Positions 1 to 58,864 of a DNA stretch of 64,000 bases are shown piece by piece. A program made the translations under genes and the position numbers. Each line of letters begins with the position of its first letter. Position 1 is the first letter of the stretch. The notes under the pieces were generated by a model. That model ran no database searches. It was not told where the DNA came from and saw only the letters and a list, made by a program, of their open reading frames with translations. This DNA comes from Antilocapra americana (taxonomy: Eukaryota; Chordata; Mammalia; Artiodactyla; Antilocapridae): NCBI GenBank assembly GCA_007570785.1, contig ML660201.1:47234949-47298948 (forward strand), in the 5' to 3' direction.

Positions 1-15327
<15,327 letters not shown>

Positions 15328-15642
15328 GGTCCAGTTCAGCATCCCCTGGAGGAGTCAGTGTCTCAGCTGGACCCTGCCGGCCCTCCCCCTTGGTGCTAGA
15401 GGCCTGTGTGCACGTGAGCGTGCGTGAGCGTGTCCATTATTTCAGTGACTTGTTCACGGGTCTCGCCTTCCCCCCAGCGGACAGACCCCCATTGTGGCTG
15501 CTGCCTCCCTGGCTGATGACTCAGTGTTGGGGAGGCTTTGGGCAGTGAGCGGAAGTGACTGAATCCAACCCGCCCCTTGCCCGACGCTAGTGATGACATG
15601 GTGCTGATTCTGGGGGGTCATTAAAGCTGCTGTTTTAAAAGG
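15328..15642 (+). other. COL7A1: COL7A1 3' UTR
   Basis: Non-coding tail of the last exon after TGA at 15325-15327. It ends near the poly(A) signal at 15620-15625 and a GT-rich stretch just after 15645. It contains an AP-1-like TGACTCA at 15517-15523. The cleavage point is inferred, not seen. Confidence 0.75.
15620..15625 (+). promoter_or_regulatory. COL7A1: Poly(A) signal ATTAAA of COL7A1
   Basis: ATTAAA, the commonest variant hexamer, lies about 300 bases after the stop and is followed by a short A run and a GT-rich downstream element. No AATAAA lies closer to the stop. Confidence 0.8.
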
Positions 15643-15879
15643 CCCCTGTTGTGACTGTTTGCGGGGGGTGTGGGTGTCAGGGGGCAGGTTTTCCCTGGGA
15701 GGGCCATGCTATCCCGAGTGGGTACAGAGTCCCTCTGTCCAGCCTGTCACTGTCCTATGACCCTCAGTCCCCAGCTTGTCCCTGGAAAGAAGACAGGGTA
15801 GGGGCTGAGGATATGCCTTCACTGACCCCCAGGAGAGGATGAATCATGGGTGGGGGGCGGCCTCAAGCCAGAAGACAGG

Positions 15880-15996
15880 CCCCAGCTCTCAGCCCAGGGG
15901 CTGAGGGAGATAAATGGGCCCCGAAGCGGGTGGAGGAGCAGACCAGTGCAGAGGAGCGCTGCCTGGCACAGTTCACCCCGGAGGCGGCTGCTGCTG
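15880..15996 (+). promoter_or_regulatory. UCN2: Likely UCN2 promoter and non-coding exon 1
   Basis: A TATA-like GATAAATG lies at 15909-15916. A GC-rich stretch follows, ending CTGCTG|GTGAGA with a good donor at 15997. The acceptor that opens the coding exon is at 16677-16678, which leaves an intron of about 680 bases. UCN2 genes have a non-coding first exon, so this layout is expected. The transcription start (about 15.94 kb) is inferred from TATA spacing only. Confidence 0.5.
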
Positions 15997-16199
15997 GTGA
16001 GACTGGGGTCGGGAGATGTACAGGACCGCTAGGGTAGAGTGGATCTGGGATTTGGGTCAGTGGAGGTCTCTGGGTCTGAGGCGCCTTGGGACCTCTGGCT
16101 GCTTCCTTGTCTCAAGGACCCCCATTCCTGCCTTTCTGTGCCCTGGATCTGCAACATGCTTTCTTGCTCCAACTTCAGGCTCCCCTTTGGTCCCTCATG

Positions 16200-16640
16200 T
16201 CCCCTTCGGTGTTTCTCTCTCTTTGCATTCTTATTTCCACCACACTGTCTCTTTTTCTTCCATTCTCCCTCGATTTTGCTCCATCCCCCTCTGATACATC
16301 TCCATCTCTTTTTCCCTCTCCCTGCCCTTTCTTGTTGTTGTTCTTCCTCCCCGCCACCACCATCTCTCTCTCTCTAAAATACACCCATACCCAGATATAC
16401 CTGTGGCTTTCTGTCTCTGGGTCATTCCCTTTCTTTGTCCATCTCTGTCTCTCCCATTCTCTTTCTCACTCTTTCTGTCCCTCTGACCCCTTCTCTGCCT
16501 GGCTCTGTCTCAGTTTTCTCTGTGTCACTCTGGCTCTCTCCTTGTCCCTTCATCTCTGTTTCTATCTCTCTCTGCCCCTGGCCTGGCCACTCTCTGTCTC
16601 TCTGCTTTCCCCATCTGTCTCTGTCCATGAGCCACAGCTA
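16200..16640. repeat. Pyrimidine-rich (TCTC)n-like tract in UCN2 intron 1
   Basis: Degenerate tctctg/ctctgtctct repeats over about 440 bases, including a short perfect (TC)n near 16365-16375. It produces false open frames of up to 202 codons. It lies between the likely exon 1 donor (15997) and the coding exon (16679). Confidence 0.85.
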
Positions 16641-16690
16641 ACCAGACCCCCTGCCTTGAACCTGTTTTCTCCTTGCAGCCTGACTACAAG

Positions 16691-17029
16691 ATGATCAGGT
16701 GCGCTCTGCTCACGCTGATGGTCCTGACATTGGCCAGGACCCTCCTTGTGCCAGCAACCCCCACCCCAGGCTTCCAGCTCCTCCCTCAGAACTTTCCCCA
16801 GGTCACTGCCTGCCCCGTGACCTCGGAGAGCCCCTTAGCCAGCACCACGGCACCCTCCGCTGCTTGGGGCCGTCCCAGCCCTGACACCCACCCTGGCCGC
16901 CGCATTGCCCTCTCGCTGGACGTCCCCCTTGGCCTCCTGCAGATCTTACTGGAGCAGGCCCGTGCCAGGGCTGCGAGGGAGCAGGCTGCTGCCAATGCCC
17001 ACATCCTGGCCCAAGTCGGTCGCCGCTGA
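16691..17029 (+). CDS. UCN2: Urocortin 2 prohormone
   Basis: UCN2 is a CRF-family peptide hormone, a secreted agonist of CRF receptor 2 acting in stress, cardiac and muscle physiology. The frame is 112 codons, the same length as the human protein, in a single coding exon with its acceptor at 16677-16678. The start is ATG 16691; an upstream in-frame TTG at 16673 lies in the intron and is not a start. Residues 1 to about 20 form a signal peptide (hydrophobic LLTLMVLTL). A variable propeptide follows, ending HPGRR at residues 67-71. The mature 38-residue peptide is residues 72-109 (16904-17017), from IALSLDVP to HILAQV. It contains the family core LLQILLEQARARAAREQ. The chain ends G-R-R, an amidation plus dibasic signal, whereas human ends G-H-C (from memory). 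It sits head to tail after COL7A1. Confidence 0.95.
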   Translation: MIRCALLTLMVLTLARTLLVPATPTPGFQLLPQNFPQVTACPVTSESPLASTTAPSAAWGRPSPDTHPGRRIALSLDVPLGLLQILLEQARARAAREQAAANAHILAQVGRR

Positions 17030-17814
17030 GCCTGAAGGAGGCAGTCACAAGGATGGAGCCACCCTGGATGGGGGAGACGGGCAGGGCAGCGGTGGAGCTG
17101 GACGGTACCACATCTGGACACGGCGCATCTGAACTCTGCCACATGGAGTCACTGTCATATCAAAGTGCCTCACAGAGTCACAGTGTGTGTGGACAGCATG
17201 CACATTGCCACGCCAGGTTGCCAATGGACTCTAGCCACTCCTAGGAGCCCCTCAGACTTACAGTATCTGTTTGGAGAGCTTGGACACTACCGTGGATGGT
17301 CGCTACCACATGGAGCCTGGCCGTGTCTGGGTCCCACAGTCAAGAGCCTCTGGACACCATCATCCAGGGTCTCCGTAATGCCACTTACAGGAACCTCAAC
17401 ACAGGACACAACGGCTGCATCGGAGAGACCTGCCCATCTAAGGCCAGACCCAGAGGTCTGGCGGAGGTTCCCAGGCAGTGCCCACCCCAGGCGGATGGGG
17501 GCATCTCCAGGCGTAGATGGACTCTTGTATGTGGGAGGTCTGTGTCTGTGGCAGCCTTGCCTTGTGTGTGTGTGTGGGGGGGGTGTACACGTATGGCTGC
17601 GTCTCCATGTATCTGACAGCTGTTTGTGTGTGTGAACAAGGCATGGGCCTGTGAGGGCGCTGGGAGGAACGGGAGCCTGTCCCCCAAATCTGCATGAAGC
17701 ATGCTCAGCACACACCCAGGTGGTCTTACCCACACCCCTGCGTACCCAGGCTCTGCCGTTGCACACACATGGCTCAGGAGAGAAGGGAGCACAGCTGATG
17801 GGGGCTCTGGCCCC

Positions 17815-17972
17815 TCCTTCACTGAACAGTCCTGAGCCTCAGTTTCCCAAGCCTCAGTTTTCTCCTCCGTAAAGCAGAGTGATGCCATCACGCTTCATGT
17901 GAGCACTGAGTGATGTAATAATGTACATGAAGGTTCCTGCTCGCAAAAAAGTGTTCAATAAACATAGTGACT
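17815..17972 (+). mobile_element. MIR SINE fragment in UCN2 3' UTR
   Basis: Contains the MIR landmarks in order: cctcagtttcc, ctcctccgtaaa, then GTGTTCAATAAACATAG, which matches the 3' end of MIR. A local duplication of the CTCAGTTT motif is visible at about 17837-17860. It lies in the plus orientation and supplies the likely UCN2 poly(A) hexamer. Confidence 0.8.
17957..17962 (+). promoter_or_regulatory. UCN2: Likely poly(A) signal AATAAA of UCN2, MIR-derived
   Basis: It is the first AATAAA after the UCN2 stop, about 930 bases downstream, in the right strand and inside the 3' end of a MIR copy. The 3' UTR would then run 17030 to about 17980. There is no experimental support within the sequence. 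Confidence 0.6.
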
Positions 17973-18279
17973 GGTGAATGGGCTAGACAAGAATCACACA
18001 GTCATGTACCCCCAGGCAGTGACACACACGAGGGTGGAGTCAGAGCCTCTCCTCTAACCCCCTTCCCCCGCCCCGATTTCACTGACCTGTCCTTGGTGTG
18101 GAAGGCTGCAGGTTTGGCCTAATCTCCCAACCCCATCTCCATGGCGGGTGTGGAGATGAGACCCAGCCTTCTGGAGCGTTGGCCAGGCTTGCCAGCAGAT
18201 GGGGCAGGAACTGTGGCTAGTGCTGGAGACGGCAGACACTGGGTCCTGGCTGGAGAGAAAGTTAGCACTGTCGGAAGTG

Positions 18280-18541
18280 TGGCCGCCCGGGGCGGGGGGT
18301 GGGGGGGGCCGGGGCACTGACCGAGATCTCACAGTTGTCAGCAGCCCTGGGGGGCGGGCCCAAGGCGGGGCGGAGAGGCGGAGCCACGGGGGGGGCGGCG
18401 CTCTCCGGAGCCTGGAGGGCGGGGCCGCCCCAATCCCGGCCGCAGGGGGCGGCGGCCCGGGCCAGTTCGGGAGCAGGATGAACAGAGGTATGGAAGGAGG
18501 CAGCTCCCCGACGGAACCCGGGTCAGGGAGCAGCAGACAGG
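18280..18541 (+). promoter_or_regulatory. PFKFB4: CpG-rich promoter-like region with candidate alternative PFKFB4 first exon
   Basis: This is a dense GC stretch with several GC boxes (GGGGCGGAG, GGGCGGGGC) and a CCAAT at about 18430. It is followed by ATG at 18478 and an open 21-codon frame starting MNRGMEGGSSPTEP. The frame ends CAG G at 18541 with donor GTAGGC at 18542. That leaves phase 1, which is exactly what PFKFB4 exon 2 (27695, first two bases TT) needs. The joined protein would have 21 new N-terminal residues in place of the usual 32, about 458 residues in all. Function is inferred. It could instead start a non-coding RNA. Confidence 0.5.
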
Positions 18542-21500
18542 GTAGGCGCCTGGCAGGGTGGAGAGGTTGGGCGGGCTGGGAAAAGAGCTGGGCGAACTGG
18601 AGGTGGTGTTAGACGGGGGGTGTGAGAGCTTTGGGGGTCTCTCTGGGATTAGGGGTGCTCTGAGGGGGCATCGGTCTGTCAGTGGCAGGGAGGGGGGGGC
18701 ACTGGCGCCTTACCGGGGAGAGTGAGCTGGGCCAAGGGGGGAACTATAAATAGCTGCTTCCTCCAGCCCAGGGGGAGGGACAACCCGCTGGAGCTGCCCC
18801 AGGGCCTCCCGCTCTGCCCTTTGCTGGCCTCCAAGGGGTCATACTTGTCCAGGTACCCCCTCAGGGGTCATACCAGCTTGGGAAGGTTCAGAGGCTCATT
18901 TGGGAAGCTTTTCATACGATGTGACTTTAGCCCTTAAACCAGCATTTCTAGGGCAACTACTGTGTGCCTTGTGCCGGTCCTGAGCTGCTCTAAGCGCCTA
19001 CTGTGTGCTCTGTCCCAATACGAACCTCTCTGAGCACCTCGGACTGGGTGCCCTGGCTGGTCCTGAGGCACTCTGAGCACCTACTGTGTGCCCTGTGCCA
19101 GGTAGGAATCAGCAAGTGCAGACCAGGGCTGCTTGGTCACATGGGTCTCTGCTCCTGAGTTGGAACCTCACACCTTGTGTGAGCTCGGCTCCCAGGGAGA
19201 CACGGGATGATCCTTGGCTAGAAATGGCCAGAGCCATTGGGACTCCTGGGACACCTCCCAGTGGCCGCAGAGAGGAGAGGAGGAGGGAATAAAGGGGGAG
19301 GGAGACAGCAGAGAGCAGCAGGCCTCACTGCCTGCACGCAGGGCTCACTAGTGCGCGAGTGCACACCATGCGTTTGCGGGCTGGCCTGTGGGTCTGCATG
19401 GGATGCACTAAGGTCCCTGGGCCATTCTGCTGCAAAGGGCAGCTTGGTGGTTGGGCCAGGACTGGCCAGCAGATATGGGGACTGGGAAGAGTTTGAGGAC
19501 TGAAGATTGAGGACATCCTGCAGCTTGAAGCCTGGGACACTGGGAGGATGCCCAGTGGTCAGTGCACAGGGGACCACAGGAGACCTCTGGCACCAGGCCG
19601 GGCAGGGTCACGGCGGGTACAGGGTGGAGGCTGAGCGGGATGTGTTCACGCATGATATCCCAGCACACCTCCCACCCCTCGGCCAGGAGAGCTGGCTCAC
19701 TGGGATGGCCCCAAGGAGGGCAAGCCACAGGGGCCAGTTATTCTATTGGACATCTGCTGATGCTGAGGGAGTAGAAAGCCAGGAGAGTATTTCAGTGCAG
19801 GGAACGTGCAAGAGTGCAGGTATGGAGGTGGGATGTGTGGGTGCAGTACGCCGCGTGTGGGAGGTGAGGTTTGCGAGGGCTGGCAGTTGAGCTGAGTCCA
19901 TCCTGCATGGTGGGCAGGCAACTCTATGACTCTGGGTCCTTCTCCCCTTCCTCAGTTTCCTGTGTAAGAAGTGGAGTCACAGCAGGGGAGATGGGGAATA
20001 TCCTCAGAGCAGATGTTGACCCTGGCCATGGCAAGGGGCTCCAGGCTCCTCCTGCTGTTGACATGTGGCCTCACCCTGGATATGGGGACTTGGGAGGGAG
20101 TGTCTGAGTCAACCTAGAGTTGGACTGTTTGGGGAAGAGTGGGAGGTACAGAGTCACTGCTTCCCTGGGAAGCCAGACTCAGATTTCTGGACATGGAGTT
20201 GGTTTCCCAGACCTGGTCCTGGGCTCCTGCCTGACCCTGGCTGTCCTCAATCCCCAACCTTTGACTAACATTCCAAAAGGGCCAGGGAGGAGAATGGCAG
20301 GTCTGGGAAGGTGCGGGATGTCTGTGGATGTTAAAGGAGGTAGACTCTGCAATGAGTGCTGGGGGTTGGACAGGGTGTGGGTGTGTGGTGACAAGGTCTC
20401 TGAGGCTAGTGTGGCCCCAGGATGGCCTTGGTAGTGGCCAGGAGACAAACAGGAGGGCTGACTGTGTCAGGAACAGCATGAGTGGCTTTGGAGAAGTAGG
20501 AAGTGGGTGGGAGGTCACCAGGGGCATGCCACTCATCAGGACCTGCCCGTGGGTGTGCCGGCTGCTAGGCATGAGGCGGGGAAGGAGGTGGATGGTGGAC
20601 ACTGAAGAGGGAGGCTGAAAAAGAGAGGAAGTGGTTGAGTCAGGCTGAGGCAGGGAATTCCCTGAGGAGGCAGCTTGAGCTGCTTCCAGGGAAGGTCTGT
20701 ATGGGCTTCTAGCATGTGGACCTCCTTAACCTTCCCTCCGTGTGAAATGAGCGAGACGTCTGCATCAGTCATCTCAAAGGTCCTTGCCAGGCTCTGAAGG
20801 GCTGGGCTGGGACTTGGAGGACTGACTCAAGGCAGGAGTGTGGCAAGTTGGGCAGAGGAAGCCGCGCTGCCCCTGTGGTGCACTGGGTGGAGCCTTTGCT
20901 CTATGCCCCAGCCCCTGGGTCCCAGCGGGGCACACGGCAGAGAGGCCTTGGGGATGTAGTAGTCCTGCCAGGGGATGTGGTGGAGGACATCGCTAGAGGG
21001 CAGTGTGACCCAGACTGGAGCTGTGTCTGCTAAGGCCTTGGCAGAAAGTGTACAAAGCTTAAGAGGCTGGGCTGAGACAGAGGCATTAGGACTGGAGAGA
21101 AGCAGCCAGATGTTCCTGAACTTCTCGGTCTCTCCCCTGCTTCTTGCCTCCACTGCATATTTAGAGACCGGAGAGAGATAAATTACATAATAAATGATAG
21201 CATTACTGGGCTTTAGAACGGATTTCTCAGACACTGACACATTTAATCCATACCAGAATCTTGTCCTTAATGACAGTACGTATTCTGTTTACCTGATGAA
21301 GAGGCAGAGGCTCATTAAAGAACAAGTGTGTAAACTTAAAGATGTAAACTTTAGCTGATAAAAATGAAGTCCTGGAAGGAAAAGGAAGATACTGTCAGAG
21401 TTGGATGAGTCCCCTGGAAGCTTGGTCCTACTCACCTGCTCCTGGTGGGCTGGGGTTTAACCCGAGCTCCCCAGCAGCTAAGGCAAAGACAGAAACACGA

Positions 21501-21779
21501 TCAGTTTTGAGATTTGTTCTGTGTCCCTGTCCATGAGATAATGGGGCTTTTTCAGCGTGGTTGAGCAGGTCGTTCCTGTGTGCGGTGGAAAGCCCTGGGA
21601 CTCGGAGGGTCAGGGTGCAAGGCCAGCGGGAGAGTTGACCACCGTGCCAGTGGGCCGGTGACCAGTCACGCAGGGGCCTCCAGGTTGTTCCTGACCAAGT
21701 TCTAGGGGTCACGCAGACCTGCCCCAACCCATGCAAACCCCTTCTTCTGAGGGTCCTGAGACCACGCAGAACGGGTACC
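18542..21779. other. Between the two candidate PFKFB4 promoters: no gene seen
   Basis: This is moderately GC-rich unique sequence with open frames of only 60-160 codons on both strands, no homology I recognise and no consistent splice chain. It contains the 41-bp tandem repeat at 18957-19104 and little young SINE DNA. That is in contrast to PFKFB4 intron 9. Confidence 0.6.
18957..19104 (+). repeat. 41-bp tandem repeat, about 3.6 copies, MIR-like unit
   Basis: Units start near 18957, 18998, 19039 and 19081. The core CTACTGTGTGCC appears at the first, second and fourth positions, with a diverged GACTGGGTGCCC in the third. Each is followed by a GGTCCTGAG/CTGAGCAC-type spacer. The unit and the sequence just before it resemble the antisense MIR motif 'gagcacctactgtgtgcc', so a piece of a MIR appears to have been tandemly multiplied. 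Confidence 0.75.
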
Positions 21780-22181
21780 GCGTGTCCTGAGGGCACGCTG
21801 GGGAGCCCAGGGCGAGGCCGTGGGTGAGGCGTATGCAGATCAGCGCCGGGCGTGCGGGGCTCGGCATCCAGGGCGGGGCCTGTACCATCCGAGCCCGGAA
21901 CCTGTGGGGAGCTGGGCATGCGCGTCCTCCATCCTGGCATGAAGGGCGGCCCGGCTTGGTCCCAAACGGGCTCGCGGGCGAGCTGGGCATGCGTGGTCGG
22001 ACGCCGGGCCCTCCTCGGTTGGGGTGGAGCCTACTCTCCCTGGGGCGGGGCCTGCGGGGAAGGGGACTGGCGTCGACGCGGCTCCGGGAGAGGCGGGGCT
22101 GAGGGGCGGGGCCTCGAGTGGCCCGAGGTGGCCAGGCTGCTGGGTTGGCAGCAGCGCAGTCGGACTCATCCAAGCCCCAGG

Positions 22182-55531
<33,350 letters not shown>

Positions 55532-57378
55532 CCACATCTTGTCCACTGTGACCCCCGGGCAGGGCGTTGACCCCTGTGGACAGTGGTCATTCCAGACCCG
55601 CTAGTCTGTGTGACAGTCACCGCCCAGGAACGCCCTCAGAGCCATGATTGGCTGGTGGCACCCAGAAGCCCCGCCCCAGCCCGCCTGTTTCCTTGTTGGC
55701 AGCCACAGGGTTGTCTGCGGTATCTGACTTGCTGTTGAGCATCTCTCGGCCTGACCACATCTGCCCCCGGCTGGTGAGAGGGCTCCTCCCACACTTGCTC
55801 CTCCTGTCCTCTCTCACCGGCCGGGGGGCCTTGTGAAGCACGAAACCCCAAAAATGTGAAACAGAAAGCACTTGCTGTGATGTTTTCAGCCACAGAGGCT
55901 GCGCCGCCTGGGTGGACCTGGGGACCCTGCCAGGGTTCTGCTGCCCTTTCTGCAGCCACTTCCGGAGCCAGAGGCAAGATCTTCAGGGAATCCTGAGCTG
56001 TTTCTGCCTCAGTCAGCAGGAATAAGCCCTCTCCAGCACATCCTGCCAGGAGCTGAAGAGCGTCCACCACGGCAGGCAGCCCCCTCCACGGGCTAGACCC
56101 TGGGGTCCTTGCGTGTCTGCATTGGCGGATGCTTGGGAAAGCAGTGTGTTCACTTCTGCATGTGGTGATGCCCAGAAACACACAGGGAGGGGGCGATGGT
56201 GGTCACCCTTTCCCAACGATGCCTACACTGGTATACTTGTGGGAGCCGGTGGCCAAGGCCACCCCTGCCCCAAGTGCTCTCATGGTGCAACACACAAGAC
56301 ATAAGGACAGAGCTGTTGTCTGCGTCCCCCTTCCCAGTGCTCAAGGGAGAGGCTGCCCTCCTCCGCTCCCAGCTGTGCCACCCGCTACCTCGACTGCTGC
56401 TGGTGTCCACGCACACGTGTACCCCGTGGCCACACCTGCGTTTGCTGCGAAGGGTTTGGAAAGCCTGTCCTGGCGTTCATTGACTTCTGCCTGGGGGATG
56501 AAGCCTGGGAAAGGTGGGAGCTGGAGTCAGCCCCTGGCCTGGGGAGATTTTCCCAGCCACGTCATCGCTTTTGATTCTTGTACAAAAGAGCCTGATGAAA
56601 ACGACCTCGGGTAGCCTGCCGTCATGTCCCAAGTTCTCTGGGGCCCAGAGAGGTGGGCTGGGCAGTAGATTCCAGCTCCATTTTGTAGCTGGGAGAACAG
56701 ACTGGCCAGCACCTTATGAGGCTGGGTGAGAAAGTGTGTGGATTTGTAGTTGGATGTGCTGCTGTCCATGGGTGGCGGTCCTGGGTGAAGTCAGGCCCCA
56801 GGATCGCGTGACCCTGGCCTGGGCTGATGGCCTCAAGTGCTGCAGCAGCTCTGGCTAAACCTAGGTAGGGAGACGCTCAGGACAGGGCTGTGGAGGGACA
56901 CTCTATTGGAGCCCCAGGCTCCTTAGACCTGGGGCCAGCGGGCCACCTGCTGCCTTTGGGACTCTGCGGCTGCCAGAGTCTTGGTGACTTCTGGCCATGC
57001 TTGCTTGTTGCCCATAGTGGGTCCCTTTAGTCAGTGGCTTGTCCATCTAGATGTCACCACCTCTCCAGGACCTCAGGCTCACTGAGGTGAGACCAGCGAG
57101 GCCTCTTCTCTCTGTCCAGAGGGCCACCAGGGCCAGATGTGTCACAGGATTGGGAGGGGGCAGAGGGAGGTCTGGGATCCCAGCAGGGGCTCACCTCGAG
57201 CCAGCTCTCTGCCTGGGAAGCATCCACCCGGCCGGCTACCCACTTACAGCTCGGACGGTCCATGTGGTCCGGTTACAGACGTTTTTCCTCCTCATCCTGG
57301 GACGGATGTTATTGGAACTCAGCCACTCATCACACTGTGTCCAACATCCTCTGCAATAAATACTTAAAAATAAAAAAA
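55532..57378 (+). other. PFKFB4: PFKFB4 3' UTR
   Basis: 1.85 kb from the stop (TGA 55529-55531) to the poly(A) signal at 57355-57360, free of young SINEs. The length is in the range known for PFKFB4 mRNAs. Open frames inside it show no domain. Confidence 0.75.
57355..57360 (+). promoter_or_regulatory. PFKFB4: Poly(A) signal AATAAA of PFKFB4
   Basis: CTGCAATAAATACTTAAAAATAA has a canonical hexamer followed by an A-rich stretch and then gttgtgtcttgtg (GT-rich) about 35 bases on. Confidence 0.75.
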
Positions 57379-57839
57379 AGAACATTCTAAGGTTGTGTCT
57401 TGTGGCCAGGTCTCCCTTGGTGAGGTATTCTTTCCAGCAGCTTGCAGACCTCCATCCTACATTCCCTCCCAGAAGGTCTGGGTGGGACCCTTCGTCCAGC
57501 TCCCACTGCCATGCCTACCCCTCAGAAACTCAGCAGAAACTGTCCTGCCCTGGGGTGAGCCTTGGGCAGGGCCCAAGTTTTCTCTAGACCGACCCAAGTT
57601 GCTGTGTCCTCACCAGTGGATGAGAAACAGACATAGCGAGGATCCCTAGAAATATGGGTGCCTAATACTGGCATCTTTGGGGAGGGGTTGAGGATAGAGT
57701 GGGTACACAAGGTTGTTGGCTGGTTCTCTGGTATGTTTGTTGCTTCTGGCCTGGGGAAGATGGTGACAAGGGGTACCCTTTCCTCTGCCTCAGAATTTTT
57801 TTCCTTTGTGCAATAAAAAAAATTTTTTTTTAGATTTTG

Positions 57840-58110
57840 GGCAGAGTAGGGAAAAATATGTTTTTCAGGGGAGTATAGTTGATTTATAATGTGTTTCCGG
57901 TGTACAGCATAGTGTTTCACTTGTGCATATATTCATTCTTCTCATGTTCTTTCCCCATTTAGGTTATTACAGAGTGTTGAGAAGAGTTCCCTGTGTTCTA
58001 CAGTAGGTCCTTGTTATCTATTTCATATATGGTGCATGTTAATTCCAAGTTTCTAATTTATCCCTCCCCATCTCCACGCCTTAGGATTTTGTTGGACTTG
58101 ATACACCTTC
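57840..58110. mobile_element. LINE-1-type fragment
   Basis: Shows gagtatagttgatttataatgtg, ttccggtgtacagcatagtg, taggttattacagagtgttgagaagagttccctgtg and acagtaggtccttgttatc. The next SINE is inserted at its right edge. Confidence 0.72.
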
Positions 58111-58120
58111 TTCCCTGATA

Positions 58121-58425
58121 GGGCTTCCCTGGTACCTCAGTTGGTAAAGAATCCGCCTGCAATGCAGGAGACTCCAGTTCGATTCCTGGCTTGGGAATAT
58201 CCGCTAGAGAAGGGATAGGCTACCCACTCCAGTATTCTTGGGCTCCCCTGTGGCTCAACTGGTAAAGAAACCATCTGCAATGCTGGAGACCTGGGTTCGA
58301 TCCCTGGGTTGGGAAGATCCCCTGGAGAAGGGAGAGGCTACCCACTCCAGTATTCTAGCCTGGAGAATTCCATGGACTATAGTCCATGAGTGGAGTCCAG
58401 ACATGACTGAGTGGCTTTCATTTTA
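58121..58425 (+). mobile_element. Head-to-tail pair of Bov-tA units
   Basis: Two tRNA-like monomers in the same direction: gggcttccctggtacctcagttgg at 58121 and gggctcccctgtggctcaactgg at about 58240. Each has its own gttcgatccctgg-type B box and an actccagtattct body. Confidence 0.9.
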
Positions 58426-58754
58426 TTTCTTTATACATCTTTTGCCCCAGGGCTGGGGTATTGGCAGCATGGTTCCTCCAGGGACATAATGAAGCTGGGT
58501 ATGGCTGGGTGCCCACACATGCCTCCCCTAGTATGTCAGGGCAGAGGGTGCCTGTGTCACAGTGGATGATGGCAGCTAGGCTCAGAGTGATGTCAGCTAT
58601 GACATCTTCCTGATATGTGAGGTTACTATCCCCACCTTGTCCCTCGGCATAGAGGTCCTGGAGTGGATACCTGACCTCCTTGAAGGGTTCCTAGCACTTT
58701 TTTAAAAAAGGTTTTATTGAAGTTGTTATAATATTGCTTTTGTTTTATTCTTTG

Positions 58755-58864
58755 GTTTTTTGGCCGCAAGGTATGTGGGATCTTAGCTCCCAGACTAGGG
58801 ATCGAACCTGCACCCCCTATATTGGAAGGTGAAGTCTTAACCACTGGGCCACCAGGGAAGTCCC
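58755..58864 (-). mobile_element. CHR-type SINE, antisense
   Basis: Has ttggccgcaaggtatgtgggatcttagctccc and ctgggccaccagggaagtcccc. Confidence 0.88.

Noticed and set aside
16673..16690. Upstream in-frame start (TTG) for UCN2 adding six residues
   Set aside because: The acceptor AG at 16677-16678 makes this intron sequence. ATG 16691 gives the family length of 112.
16086..16694. 202-codon plus-strand open frame before UCN2
   Set aside because: It is translation of the CT-rich tract (Ser/Leu repeats), lies in the UCN2 intron and runs through the acceptor.
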